Source of the DNA: an uncultured Arcanobacterium sp.
GTDB taxonomy: Bacteria; Actinomycetota; Actinomycetes; Actinomycetales; Actinomycetaceae
Reading direction: 5' to 3'
DNA: 64,000 nt
NCBI GenBank assembly: GCA_958428545.1
Contig: CAUAGM010000001.1
Location: 62,001 to 126,000, forward strand
Positions 1-9,481 of this stretch are shown piece by piece. Positions within the stretch are counted from its first letter, which is position 1; each line of letters opens with the position of its first letter. Below the pieces are notes generated by a model. The model had not been told where the DNA came from. It worked only from the letters and a program-made list of their open reading frames with translations, and made no database searches. The translations under genes and the position numbers were made by a program.

Positions 1-101
1 CTCTGCTTCCACAGCACACCTTTCGTTTGCGTGATTACTTCTTTAAGTGTATCTGCCTTATCAAGACTCTAGGAAACCTTAAAACCTTCTTTATAGAGCT
101 G

Positions 102-2318
102 TTATTTTTCTTCGTCGTCTGAGGTGACGTTTGCGCGGCGTATTCGAGAACGCAACCCTTCGATAAACTCTTCGTTGGATATCGGGCGTGAACGCCTGCC
201 TGCTCGTATAGAGCGTGAAATACCAATGATAAGAATAAGAAAAATTATTATGCCGGCAATTGCTGTGCTGGTTGTTTCCCAGCTTGCGTGCAGACGCATT
301 GTGAGTGCCACAGTGTTGGTGACGTTTTCCCCTGACGCAAGTGAGAGACTTGCCGTAACTACCATTGTGCCCGAACCGCGAACTTTAATAGGGATCGTCA
401 GAATCGTGGATCCCGATGGGTGAATGATCGCACTATCTTTTATAGAAGAAACGAGCCTGCCATCAGGGATATTTAAGACAGGCAGAAGATTGATTGGTAC
501 GGTTAAATCACTCTTGGCTCTCACAGGAATATTCGTTTCTTCAGCAATAATATTCATGTGAGAAGCAGCTTGAAGATGAATATGCTTATGCAGGAATTTT
601 TCGACATCGAGCGATTCTATAAAGGCGCTTCGTTCATCTGGGGTAGTATTCCACGATTGGTCTAATGTGCGTAGTGCAGCAGTGCGGCTAGTATTAGCAA
701 AATCTGGATTGCTAGGAAGTGCCGATGCAAGAGCGGAAGATTGTGTGACGAAAGTGTGCACAGATTCGATCTGGGAGGGCTGAATTTCTTCTGCTGATAC
801 TGCGCTCTCTTGAGTATTCCATACAACGTTTTCATGAGGTGTTGGAAGCTGGGCAAGTGGTGTTGGCATAAGCCAAGGTGCAGAAAGAAGAGCCGATACC
901 TCAGCTGGCAGTTTGGTTTCTGAGCAAGTAGCAGAGATGAGAGCCACGAGAGATCGATTAAATGAAGGGGCTTGATTGTAGAGAATTGCTGAAACTGCGA
1001 GTGCGGCAGCTGAAGCAGTCTCGGTAGAAAGAGGAAGGGAACTGTCGAAATTGGGAGAGGGAAGAGTTCCTTGCAGCGCCATACTTATAAGTTTATTTGC
1101 CACAATTGCTGATTGTCGGGTCGTGCCGTCTGTGATAGTTCCTGAAGCGTCTGGAAAATAGAAGCGTTCATCAGATGTAAGCCCAGAGCTCATGACGATA
1201 GGCGTGCTTAGAGAATGCTGGGCAATATAGTTCAAGGTGACGGCGTCAATTCCATTCGGGAATGCTGTGAAAATTTCACCGTCTACGTGTGGGTGAGTCT
1301 TGAGTGCCTGTGCTGTCTGCTCGTTAATAGCACTGATAAGCGTAGAATCGCCGCTGTGAGCAAGTGCAGAAAGGTCTGGGTTGTAGGCAGGAAGTGAGTA
1401 TGCGGATGCTTGGGTAGGTTTTAGGGCGATAGAGGCAGAAGTGGGATCGAGCAGAAGATTGATGCCTTTATGATCCCATGTTGAAAAAGCAGCTGTAGCA
1501 ATGCTCGTAGAGGATTTTACGGAAGATCGCTCGGAAGATGTTTCGGAGGATTGTGGCGTGGATTTTTCGGGCGGTTTCGGCGTGGATAAGAATTTTTCTT
1601 TATGAGGATCGTCAGGGACGGCTGTGCGGGGTTTTGGCTGCTTGAGGAGAGTATCGAGAGGATTAGTGATATTTTTTAGATCACGCTGCGAGGCAGTGCA
1701 TATCGCGGCAATGGAAACAGGAAAACGATCGATTTGCTCGGAAGACGCAGCAACAACTACAGAACGCTGCGTAAACGTAGATATGCCTTGATTATTTTGT
1801 TGATTGGCCAGCTCAGCCTGAGAAGTTTTTATCTCTACCTCAATACCATGAGCACCCCACGAATATTGCCCAGTTTTCCATGCTCGTTCCTCAGCAGTCA
1901 CAGAAAAAGTCAGTACTGTATGGCTGTAGGGCTGCACCGTCACAGGGATATCCTCATCTGGATGGGCAAGTGGGCGGGAAGCAATGTCGGAATTCAGCCA
2001 CCTATACAGTTCGCTATGCGTGCTAAGTGTTGTTCTGCTCATGTTTAGCGCAGCAGACGTAAGTGAGAAAGTATCGGAAGAATTATTAGAAATAGATGCG
2101 TGCACAGTTAACGTTTCACTGGGAGCGACTACTGCAGATGATGGCGTAATCTTTATAGAAAGCGAAGGGTTCTCGTTCTCGTTTGGTGCTGCATAGGCGA
2201 GTGTATGTAGCTGAATTATACTCAGCGATAGGCAAGCAATCAGGCACAAGATAGTGAGCAGTGCCAGCCATATATGCTGAGCTGCTCGCAATGTGTGAGC
2301 TTGATAGCTGAAAATCAT
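102..2318 (-). CDS. DUF6049 family membrane-anchored secreted protein
   Basis: A 738-residue protein with an N-terminal signal/anchor segment (about residues 15-42), a long extracellular part, and one C-terminal membrane helix (about residues 692-710) followed by a basic cytoplasmic tail. This matches the actinobacterial DUF6049 architecture; the biochemical role is unknown. A Ser/Thr/Pro-rich low-complexity linker lies around residues 225-275. The start is set by a 4-base ATGA overlap with the stop of the upstream NUDIX gene, indicating translational coupling. In related actinobacteria the next gene downstream is usually the MurJ lipid II flippase, which would lie beyond the left edge. Family call good, function unassigned. 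Confidence 0.8.
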   Translation of the reverse strand: MIFSYQAHTLRAAQHIWLALLTILCLIACLSLSIIQLHTLAYAAPNENENPSLSIKITPSSAVVAPSETLTVHASISNNSSDTFSLTSAALNMSRTTLSTHSELYRWLNSDIASRPLAHPDEDIPVTVQPYSHTVLTFSVTAEERAWKTGQYSWGAHGIEVEIKTSQAELANQQNNQGISTFTQRSVVVAASSEQIDRFPVSIAAICTASQRDLKNITNPLDTLLKQPKPRTAVPDDPHKEKFLSTPKPPEKSTPQSSETSSERSSVKSSTSIATAAFSTWDHKGINLLLDPTSASIALKPTQASAYSLPAYNPDLSALAHSGDSTLISAINEQTAQALKTHPHVDGEIFTAFPNGIDAVTLNYIAQHSLSTPIVMSSGLTSDERFYFPDASGTITDGTTRQSAIVANKLISMALQGTLPSPNFDSSLPLSTETASAAALAVSAILYNQAPSFNRSLVALISATCSETKLPAEVSALLSAPWLMPTPLAQLPTPHENVVWNTQESAVSAEEIQPSQIESVHTFVTQSSALASALPSNPDFANTSRTAALRTLDQSWNTTPDERSAFIESLDVEKFLHKHIHLQAASHMNIIAEETNIPVRAKSDLTVPINLLPVLNIPDGRLVSSIKDSAIIHPSGSTILTIPIKVRGSGTMVVTASLSLASGENVTNTVALTMRLHASWETTSTAIAGIIIFLILIIGISRSIRAGRRSRPISNEEFIEGLRSRIRRANVTSDDEEK

Positions 2319-2926
2319 GCCGATGTGCCTCGCAAAATCGAGTTTGCCATATTGACGATTTTACGTTCATTCGGATACGCGAGGCGTGCTCCCACAGAGG
2401 TGATAGGCACCCACTCAGCCTTCTCCGCTTCATGATCAGGATCGTTTTCCACTGTGATTGTGCCAGAAAGCGCTTCAAGCAAAAAGTGGTGTACTACTTT
2501 ATGGATGCGGTGTTTATATCCTGAAAACCAGTAGTCGATTGTGGAAAGGTGAAGTAGAGCTCGCCCGTAGATCCCAGTTTCTTCAGAAATTTCGCGTACC
2601 GCAGCTTCTGCAGCGGTTTCTGCACCTTCAAGATGTCCTTTTGGGAGGCACCATTCTAAGCGTCCAGCTCGGTTGCGTCGCGCAATCACAGCGATATATG
2701 CTTCGCCGTTTACGATCTTGACGATGACGCCGCCCGCTGAAGTCTCGTTTACAACAGGAAGCTCTCGATCATGCTTGAGTTCATAAGTTTGTTTTGATTC
2801 GTATACCCGAGTTTCGTAGAGTTTTGGTTCACGCGATATGTGCTCGCGCGAGGAGGCGGTATAGCGTATACCGCGCGGCGGGCGGGGTTTGGGAACCCCT
2901 CTGTTCTCTTCTGTCATCACAACCAC
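2315..2926 (-). CDS. NUDIX hydrolase
   Basis: A 203-residue protein with a complete Nudix box in the pattern Gx5Ex7REUxEExGU, running from GHLEGAE to REISEETGI near residues 97-119. These residues bind the divalent metal that drives hydrolysis of nucleoside diphosphates linked to another moiety. The first 50 residues are basic and polar and look disordered. It is the first gene of a two-gene operon with the DUF6049 gene (4-base overlap) and is divergent from the CCA-adding enzyme, as in many actinobacteria. The substrate (for example 8-oxo-dGTP, Ap4A or ADP-ribose) cannot be read from the sequence. Confidence 0.85.
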   Translation of the reverse strand: MVVMTEENRGVPKPRPPRGIRYTASSREHISREPKLYETRVYESKQTYELKHDRELPVVNETSAGGVIVKIVNGEAYIAVIARRNRAGRLEWCLPKGHLEGAETAAEAAVREISEETGIYGRALLHLSTIDYWFSGYKHRIHKVVHHFLLEALSGTITVENDPDHEAEKAEWVPITSVGARLAYPNERKIVNMANSILRGTSA

Positions 2927-2983
2927 AACACTTCATTCCTATGCAACATACCTAAATGTGCGAAAGTATGACACCCTAAGAGG

Positions 2984-4507
2984 GTGACGTTTTTCGATCC
3001 TCATTCAGTTGTTCCACAGGTAAATTCCGACGCTGATGTGAATCAGCGTGCTCGCGTGCTTGCTCAAGGCCACAAGGCACTGAGCTCACTTCCGCAAGCC
3101 ATACTTGATCTAGGTTCTATTTTCGCACGTAATGGATCAGAATTGGCACTTGTGGGAGGGCCAGTTCGAGATGCATTTCTTGGGCGGCCTATTCACGATT
3201 TTGATTTCACCACATCTGCGCGCCCAGATCAGACCATTCACCTGCTGGAAGAGTGGGGTGGAAACATCTGGGATATCGGCAAAAAATTCGGCACAATCGG
3301 CGGCGCTAAAGATGGATATGTGGTGGAAATAACCACGTATCGCACAGAGCATTACGATCCAGATTCCAGGAAACCTGACGTCTCTTACGGTGATTGCTTG
3401 GAAGGCGATCTTACTCGCCGCGATTTCACAGTCAATGCGATGGCAGTGCGCCTGCCATCTTTGGAGCTTGTTGATCCCTGCGGTGGGTGTGACGATCTTA
3501 TATCGGGAGTGCTGCGTACTCCTGCCCCCGCTACACAATCTTTTGATGATGATCCTTTGCGTATTATGCGAGCTGCACGTTTTAGCTCACAGCTCGGCTT
3601 CGACGTCACTGCGGATGTTTTGAAGGCAATGGAAGATTTCGCTCCACGCCTTTCTATTGTCTCTGCCGAGCGTATTCAAGCAGAGCTTACTCGGCTCATC
3701 ACAGGCGAATATCCTCGACGAGGGATTGAGCTGTTGGTCTACACAGGAATTGCAAAAATTGTACTCCCAGAGCTCGATGCTCTGCAGGATTTGGTGGATG
3801 AGCACAGGCGGCATAAAGACGTATATGAACATACATTGACGGTGGTGGATCAAGCAGTTGCCTTGGAGACAGATGCTGATGGGGCTGTGCCGCGCCCAGA
3901 TTTCACGCTTCGATTTGCAGCTCTTATGCACGATGTGGGCAAAGCTCCAACGCGGCGTTTTGAAAAGAATGGTGCAGTGAGCTTTCACAATCACGATATT
4001 GTGGGTGCAAAGCTCACGGCAAAACGAATGCGTGCACTGAAATTCGATAAGCAGACAATTAAAGACGTCTCTCGTCTTGTGCACATGCATTTGCGTTTTC
4101 ATGGATACGGGGAGCAGGAGTGGACTGATTCTGCAGTTCGGCGCTACGTTGCGGATTCTGGAGAGTTGTATGAGCGTTTGAATAGACTCACTCGAGCGGA
4201 TTCCACCACTCAGAATAAGCGCAAAGCTCGATGGCTTCAAGCAGCAATGGATGATCTTGAGCAGAGAGTGATTGAGCTGAAAAAGCAAGAAGAAATTAAT
4301 GCTATCCGCCCTGATATTGATGGATCTGAAATTATGGAGATTCTTGGAATTTCTCCAGGTCCAGCGGTAGGCAAAGCGCGAAAGTTTTTGCTTGATCTAC
4401 GTATAGAAGAAGGACCTCTTGGAAAAGATGAGGCGGCGCGCAGGCTCATTCAATGGTGGAACGCCGAAAAAGGCGGCGAAACAGATACTATAGAAGCGCA
4501 TACGTAA
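2984..4507 (+). CDS. cca: CCA-adding tRNA nucleotidyltransferase
   Basis: Class II tRNA nucleotidyltransferase, 507 residues, which builds or repairs the 3' CCA end of tRNAs. The nucleotidyltransferase head carries GGPVRDAFLGRPIHDFDFTT (the DxD metal site is DFDF) and the RRDFTVNAMA motif. A C-terminal HD domain follows, with HRRHKDVYEHT and LMHDVGK. The GTG start has AAGAGG directly abutting it, which is too close for normal Shine-Dalgarno spacing, so the mRNA may be leaderless or the true start may lie slightly downstream. The gene is divergent from the NUDIX/DUF6049 operon, a conserved actinobacterial arrangement. Confidence 0.92.
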   Translation: MTFFDPHSVVPQVNSDADVNQRARVLAQGHKALSSLPQAILDLGSIFARNGSELALVGGPVRDAFLGRPIHDFDFTTSARPDQTIHLLEEWGGNIWDIGKKFGTIGGAKDGYVVEITTYRTEHYDPDSRKPDVSYGDCLEGDLTRRDFTVNAMAVRLPSLELVDPCGGCDDLISGVLRTPAPATQSFDDDPLRIMRAARFSSQLGFDVTADVLKAMEDFAPRLSIVSAERIQAELTRLITGEYPRRGIELLVYTGIAKIVLPELDALQDLVDEHRRHKDVYEHTLTVVDQAVALETDADGAVPRPDFTLRFAALMHDVGKAPTRRFEKNGAVSFHNHDIVGAKLTAKRMRALKFDKQTIKDVSRLVHMHLRFHGYGEQEWTDSAVRRYVADSGELYERLNRLTRADSTTQNKRKARWLQAAMDDLEQRVIELKKQEEINAIRPDIDGSEIMEILGISPGPAVGKARKFLLDLRIEEGPLGKDEAARRLIQWWNAEKGGETDTIEAHT

Positions 4508-4606
4508 GTATGAGTATGACGATAATCGCTGAGTTTTGCTGTGAAGTTTCGATGCTGGCAAATCTTGTGGCGAGAATCTATTTGTATAGTTTTGAAGGAT
4601 ATAGCT

Positions 4607-5986
4607 ATGGAAACTAATCGTTCTAGCAGCTCGCATGGGGTGCAGATAATGATTATTTTCGCCCTGTTTGGTGCTACGCTGTTTTGCTTGCACTCGATTT
4701 CTGATGTTTTTACCCCTCTTTTTCTGGCGCTGACGTTGGTGCTTACGATGCTTCCACTTACGCGCTGGCTGCGTGCGCATAGAGTACCTGGATGGCTTGC
4801 AGCTGCTGTGTCTTTCCTTGTGCTTGCAGGTTTGTTTGGTGCGCTTGTCTGGATTATGGTGTGGGCATTTACGCCAGTGCCTCAAGCACTCGTAAACTAC
4901 AGCGGAAATTTCGAAGAAGCACTTGATACAGCTTTGAATTTTTTGCAATCAAAAGGGATACATACCCAAAATCTTTCGGCATATATAGATCAGCTGAATT
5001 TTAATTCAGTAATCGCATGGGTATGGGGATTAGTTGATTCTTTGCGTTCCGTAGGGGGACTTCTAGCAATCGTTGTGATCGCTTTGCTTTTTATCATCGT
5101 TGATACTACGACTCTTACAGCGCGATCCGTTATTTTACGTAAAAGGCATTCCCACATCGCTAATGCCCTCCTAGAATTTGAAAAGCGTGTGCGAAATTAT
5201 TGGCTTATTGCCACGATTTTTGGTGTTATCGTCGCTGTTATTGATGTGTTTGCCTTAAATTTTTTGGGCGTTCCCTTGGCCGTCACGTGGGGGCTGTGGG
5301 CATTTATCACAAACTACATTCCCAATATCGGATTTGTGCTTGGTGTGATTCCACCAATGATTATGGGGCTTGCAGATTCTGGCTGGCAGACGATGATTTG
5401 GGTGATGGTGCTCTACAGCGTCATCAACGTGCTTATTCAGACTTTTATTCAGCCAAAATTTACAGGTGACGTAGTGGGCTTATCGCCAACGGTGACGTTT
5501 ATTTCTCTTGTCCTGTGGACGTCTGTTGTGGGATGGCTGGGATCTCTTCTGGCTGTGCCGCTCACCCTCTTCTTTAAGGCGCTGCTCATTGATTCAGATC
5601 CTCGGACGCAGTGGATTGATGTATTCCTCGTCTCTGAAAGTGAGGCAAAGCGCCGAAATGATGCAGGACGATATGATGACGATTATGTCGATGATGCTCA
5701 AGAGCTGGAATTTCATTTCCCTTCGCACGTTTTACCAAAAATCTCTTTGCCTCACACATGGGAAAACAGCGATGAAGAGAACGATACTGCGACAGTATCT
5801 TCACAAACAAAACAGCGAGGAAAGCGTGCAATTGTGCGCAGAGTATCAAACCTTTATAAAAAATCTACTTTACTCAGACGCAGCAATAGAAGAAAAATGG
5901 AAAAAGAAGAAGTGCGTGGGCAGCACGCAAATACAGAACTAAAGGATACGGAACGTAATGGCACGTCATCTACATCACGATCATGA
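4607..5986 (+). CDS. AI-2E family transporter (PerM/TqsA-like permease)
   Basis: A polytopic membrane protein of 459 residues with about seven to eight hydrophobic segments and the family region around ITNYIPNIGFVLGVIPPM, typical of the AI-2E exporter (UPF0118) superfamily. Some members export autoinducer-2, others act as ion antiporters; the substrate here is not known. The last 120 residues form a charged, Arg/Lys-rich cytoplasmic tail. The ATG at 4607 is preferred because GAAGGA lies 6-8 bases upstream; an in-frame GTG at 4541 would add 22 residues without a convincing ribosome site. The 3' end overlaps the PBP-like gene by 29 bases, implying co-expression. Confidence 0.85.
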   Translation: METNRSSSSHGVQIMIIFALFGATLFCLHSISDVFTPLFLALTLVLTMLPLTRWLRAHRVPGWLAAAVSFLVLAGLFGALVWIMVWAFTPVPQALVNYSGNFEEALDTALNFLQSKGIHTQNLSAYIDQLNFNSVIAWVWGLVDSLRSVGGLLAIVVIALLFIIVDTTTLTARSVILRKRHSHIANALLEFEKRVRNYWLIATIFGVIVAVIDVFALNFLGVPLAVTWGLWAFITNYIPNIGFVLGVIPPMIMGLADSGWQTMIWVMVLYSVINVLIQTFIQPKFTGDVVGLSPTVTFISLVLWTSVVGWLGSLLAVPLTLFFKALLIDSDPRTQWIDVFLVSESEAKRRNDAGRYDDDYVDDAQELEFHFPSHVLPKISLPHTWENSDEENDTATVSSQTKQRGKRAIVRRVSNLYKKSTLLRRSNRRKMEKEEVRGQHANTELKDTERNGTSSTSRS

Positions 5987-8084
5987 AGCATTGAAAACTC
6001 CATCTTCTGCGAATGCTTCTGTTTCACGTACTGCTACTTCGCATAGTGCTGATACTCACGCTCTTAGCGTAGATAGTGCGCCTTCGTATACTGCTGCGAA
6101 TAATACTGCTGCCGCTGGGTATGCTTCCGATCCGAATAAAGCCGGGGAGCGCGCAAAGAAGAAAAACCGTCACCGCAAAAATAAGCGCAAACTTACTGTG
6201 GGCACAGTGATATGGCGCAGTATTTGGGGGTTGATTGCACTTTGCTTTGGCGGTTTAGCTGCTGCTTACGTGGTGACGCCCGTGCCGAGCTTAGATTCGA
6301 TTCCTCTTCCAGTGCCTAGTGTGGCGTATTTTGCTGATGGAACTACGAAGATTGGAGAGCTAACTAATCCTGTGCGAACTCCAATTGAGCATAGCGCTAT
6401 AGGCGAGATAACACCGAAAATTCTGCTCGCCGTCAATGATCCAGATTTTTATGAAACTCCTGCGATGAATCCAAAAGATCTTGCGAGTGAAGTGTGGGAA
6501 GCATGGTGGGGAGGCAGTAGCGCGCAGGAAAGTTCTCTTTCGCATCGTTTCGGATCAATGCTTTCTGCGCGCAGCGAACAAAATTTTTGGCAGGAGCTGC
6601 AATCACTGTTTTTGCCTTTGAAAATCGAGCGCTCTCTTAGTAAAGACGATATCGTTACCGCTTATCTGAATGCCGCATATTTTGGGCGTGATGCTTATGG
6701 AATTGAAGAAGCAGCCAAAGCGTATTTCGGTGTGAGCGCAGCGGATCTTGATCTTGCCCAATCGGCTCTTCTCGTTGCCATTATGCCTTCTCCGTCTGCG
6801 TGGGATCCTGCTATCGATAAGGATCAAGCGCAGAAACAATTTACGAAGGTGCTTTCAAAACTTGTGGCAGCCGATATGCTCACGCAGGAAGAAGCTGCAG
6901 GCATGGAGTTTCCTCAGGTGCGAGATCGCACATATCCAGCATATTCAGGCGTTAATGGGCACATACTTTCAATGGTTCGTTCCGAGCTTTCCAATAAAGC
7001 GGGTCTTTCTGCTGCAACTATTGAGCGTGAAGGTCTATCTGTGGTGACGACGATTGATGAAGAGAAGCAGAAGGCAGCAGTTGATGCGGTGGCGTCACTT
7101 CCTGAAGATAAGCCTACTGGTCTGCAGATGGGTCTGTTTTCGGCAAATCCACGTACTGGAGAAGTTGTGGCTGTTTATGGAGGGTCTGATTATGCTGTAC
7201 GTTCTACCAATGCGGCAACTCAAGATCGCTCTGCTGCAGGTATGACGTTTAGTACGTTTACTATGGCAGAAGCATTTGAACAAGGCGTATCAGCGAATGA
7301 AGAATTTTATGGCTGGAACGGTGTGCGTGTAGATGAGGAAGGTTCTGGTTACTCTTACTTCAATGTGAACGGGAAGAGTTACGGGCTTGTCAATGTGCAG
7401 CAGATGACTAAGTTTGCTGTTAATTCGGCATTCGTGCACCTTAACGGGAGGGTTTCTCCGCAGAGCACAAAGAAGCGTGCAGTTTCTATGGGGATATCTG
7501 CAGATGCTCCTCATCTCAATGAAGACCCTGGAAATGTGCTGGGCGCTGCGCACGTGACGGGGGAGGAAATGGCTCGCGCATATTCGGCGTTGGCAGCAGA
7601 TGGCGTGCTTCCTATTACTCATGTTGTGAATACTGTTCGTGGAGAATCGGGAGATTTGGTCTATAAAGCAGATTTTCAAGGTAAGCGTATTTTGAAAAAA
7701 GAATCCGCCCAGCTAGCCACGTATGCGCTGCATTCTACGTTTACAGGACCTGAAGAAGCTCCTCTTGATCTTCCAGGCATGGCGTATACCAACGGCTCAG
7801 CTTTTGATTCAGAGCATCCTAGCGCGGGGCAGGCAAGCAGTGCGACAGATCGAATGGCAGCATGGTTTGTGGGCTACACTCCCCAACTGGTGACGTCCGT
7901 CAATATGTTTGAATTAGGTGACGATGGATCTGTGCGAGAGTTATCTGCATTTGGTGACGAAGATCCAGTGACGGGCAGCGGTATGCCGTTGAAGGTGTGG
8001 AGTTCGTTTATGGCGGCGGCAAGTGCCCAGATGAAGGCAGAGCCACTTCCAGACGTCACCGATATTCTTGCTCAACAGCGATAA
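5958..8084 (+). CDS. Class A penicillin-binding-protein-like pseudoenzyme at the ponA position
   Basis: A 708-residue protein with a class A PBP layout: disordered basic cytoplasmic tail, one membrane helix (about residues 86-106), a GT51 transglycosylase-like domain (about 130-310) and a transpeptidase-like domain (about 385-660). Structural motifs such as YLNAAYFG and AAWFVGYTP remain. The catalytic ones do not: the GT51 EDxxF glutamate is Asn160, GSxITQQ reads ESSLSHR, SxxK reads MTFS (Met429, Ser432), SxN reads AVN, and KTG is replaced by MAY (608-610). The frame is fully open. It lies directly upstream of rpsF, where actinobacteria keep ponA. It probably has a structural or regulatory role in envelope assembly; this is inference. 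Confidence 0.8.
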   Translation: MARHLHHDHEALKTPSSANASVSRTATSHSADTHALSVDSAPSYTAANNTAAAGYASDPNKAGERAKKKNRHRKNKRKLTVGTVIWRSIWGLIALCFGGLAAAYVVTPVPSLDSIPLPVPSVAYFADGTTKIGELTNPVRTPIEHSAIGEITPKILLAVNDPDFYETPAMNPKDLASEVWEAWWGGSSAQESSLSHRFGSMLSARSEQNFWQELQSLFLPLKIERSLSKDDIVTAYLNAAYFGRDAYGIEEAAKAYFGVSAADLDLAQSALLVAIMPSPSAWDPAIDKDQAQKQFTKVLSKLVAADMLTQEEAAGMEFPQVRDRTYPAYSGVNGHILSMVRSELSNKAGLSAATIEREGLSVVTTIDEEKQKAAVDAVASLPEDKPTGLQMGLFSANPRTGEVVAVYGGSDYAVRSTNAATQDRSAAGMTFSTFTMAEAFEQGVSANEEFYGWNGVRVDEEGSGYSYFNVNGKSYGLVNVQQMTKFAVNSAFVHLNGRVSPQSTKKRAVSMGISADAPHLNEDPGNVLGAAHVTGEEMARAYSALAADGVLPITHVVNTVRGESGDLVYKADFQGKRILKKESAQLATYALHSTFTGPEEAPLDLPGMAYTNGSAFDSEHPSAGQASSATDRMAAWFVGYTPQLVTSVNMFELGDDGSVRELSAFGDEDPVTGSGMPLKVWSSFMAAASAQMKAEPLPDVTDILAQQR

Positions 8085-8327
8085 TGCGAGGGAGGGAGAG
8101 ATGGAACTGGTGCATGGTCAGATTTATTCTGATTCGGCAATGTAGCTAGTTCGTTTCGTTCGTTTCGCTGAGTTATTTGACTAACCTCACATAGGTTTTA
8201 CCTATTTCATGCGCTAAAATTAGATTTTGTATGCGCGGCACAGCTTCCGTTGTGCAGTGCATATATGCATGACCCTCCTGTTGCGGAAAGACCGTGACCG
8301 TTGAGACCAAAGGAGGTGGGTATAAAC
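8085..8327 (+). promoter_or_regulatory. rpsF operon leader and promoter region
   Basis: This 243-base gap holds the presumed promoter of the rpsF-ssb-rpsR-rplI operon. It contains a perfect inverted repeat ATAGGT-TTT-ACCTAT at 8191-8205 and, just after it, a TAAAAT hexamer at 8215-8220 that could serve as a -10 box; no well-spaced -35 is obvious. Further down are a TGCATATATGCA palindrome (8258-8269) and a strong AGGAGGTG ribosome site at 8311-8318. An S6:S18-binding leader, known in many bacteria at this place, is possible but I could not recognise its conserved core. Confidence 0.4.
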
Positions 8328-8630
8328 ATGCGTGATTACGAGATGATGATCATCCTCGATTCGGAGGTTGATGAGCGCAATCTGCAGCCTATGCTCGAAA
8401 AGTTATTGGCAGTTGTTCCCAACGAAGGCGGAACGATTGTTAAGACAGACGTGATGGGTCGCCGAGTGCTTGCCTACCCAATCAACAAGAAGTCTGAAGG
8501 CATTTACGTCGTCGTCTATATGAATGCGACGCCAGAGACTGCTCAAGAACTTGATCGTTTGCTCAACTTGAATGAAGCCGTGCTGCGCACCAAGCTTCTC
8601 CGCTATGAAGCAGCAGCTTCTGAGAAGTGA
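8328..8630 (+). CDS. rpsF: 30S ribosomal protein bS6
   Basis: A 100-residue bS6 protein starting MRDYEMMIILDSE, which binds 16S rRNA together with bS18 in the central domain of the 30S subunit. Length and sequence are normal for actinobacteria. The ATG at 8328 is chosen over the in-frame TTG at 8301 because a strong AGGAGGTG lies 9 bases before it and the TTG would place that site inside the gene. First gene of the rpsF-ssb-rpsR-rplI cluster, whose order is conserved across the phylum. Confidence 0.97.
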   Translation: MRDYEMMIILDSEVDERNLQPMLEKLLAVVPNEGGTIVKTDVMGRRVLAYPINKKSEGIYVVVYMNATPETAQELDRLLNLNEAVLRTKLLRYEAAASEK

Positions 8631-8646
8631 GAGTTGAGGATTAGCA

Positions 8647-9150
8647 ATGGCAGGCGAACCAATTATTACCGTGGTGGGTAATCTTACTGCAGATCCAGAT
8701 CTTCGTTATGTTGGCTCTGGTGTTCCAGTTGCTTCCTTTACTGTTGCGTCTACTCCACGTACTCAAAATCGTTCTACGGGCGAATGGGAAGATGGCGAAG
8801 CCATGTTTATTCGCTGTAGTGTGTGGCGTGATTACGCGGAAAACGTGACGGAATCGCTCACGAAAGGTATGCGGGTAGTGGTGACGGGTCGTCTTCAGGT
8901 CCGCAGCTATCAGCGCAACGACGGGAGCCAAGGTACATCGATTGAGATGCAGGTAGATGAGGTTGGGCCTTCTCTGCGTTACGCGACGGCGAAAGTAGAG
9001 CGCACAAGCAGCTCTGGTTCTCGTGGCGGCAACGGCATGCAGGGAGTTGGGCAGGCTAGCTACAATGCTCCAGCTGGTGGATCTGCTAACGATATGTGGG
9101 CGCAGGCTCCGCGTGGCGGTTCTGCGTTTGACGATAATCCGCCGTACTAA
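8647..9150 (+). CDS. ssb: Single-stranded DNA-binding protein
   Basis: A 167-residue SSB with an N-terminal OB fold (about residues 1-112; GEPIITVVGNLTADPDLRYV at the start), a Gly/Ser/Ala-rich linker and the acidic C-terminal tip DDNPPY. The tip recruits replication and repair proteins; here an Asn and a final Tyr replace the more common acidic residue and Phe, a mild variation. Sited 16 bases after rpsF, the standard position, so SSB is made with ribosomal proteins S6 and S18. Confidence 0.97.
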   Translation: MAGEPIITVVGNLTADPDLRYVGSGVPVASFTVASTPRTQNRSTGEWEDGEAMFIRCSVWRDYAENVTESLTKGMRVVVTGRLQVRSYQRNDGSQGTSIEMQVDEVGPSLRYATAKVERTSSSGSRGGNGMQGVGQASYNAPAGGSANDMWAQAPRGGSAFDDNPPY

Positions 9151-9230
9151 TTGGCGCTTAGCACAAGCTGAAACAAACGTTTGAGCGTTGAGTCTAAAAA
9201 ATCAGCGCTTGTGAATGAAAAGAGGACGAG

Positions 9231-9467
9231 ATGGCTAAGCAACCAATGCGTAAGCCGAGGAAGAAGATCGCGCCCGTAAAGGCGATCAAAGTTGGACATA
9301 TCGACTATAAAGATACGGCAACTCTGCGCCGTTTCATTTCCGACCGCGGCAAGATTCGTTCTCGTCGTGTGACGGGTGTAGGCGTGCAGGAACAGCGCCA
9401 GATCGCACGTGCAGTGAAGAACGCACGCGAAATGGCACTTTTGCCATATACTAGCTCACGGCACTGA
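9231..9467 (+). CDS. rpsR: 30S ribosomal protein bS18
   Basis: A 78-residue bS18 protein with the typical DYKDTATLRRFISDRGKI core and basic ends; it dimerises with bS6 on the 30S platform. A clear AAAAGAGGACGAG ribosome site precedes the ATG. It has no Cys-rich zinc motif, so it is the zinc-independent paralogue form or the sole copy. Third gene of the rpsF operon. Confidence 0.96.
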   Translation: MAKQPMRKPRKKIAPVKAIKVGHIDYKDTATLRRFISDRGKIRSRRVTGVGVQEQRQIARAVKNAREMALLPYTSSRH

Positions 9468-9481
9468 GGAGGGAATAGCAG

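Noticed and set aside
1..101. Possible start of a MurJ-like gene on the minus strand
   Set aside because: Synteny would predict murJ here, but only a few codons could be inside the window and no convincing start or motif is visible.
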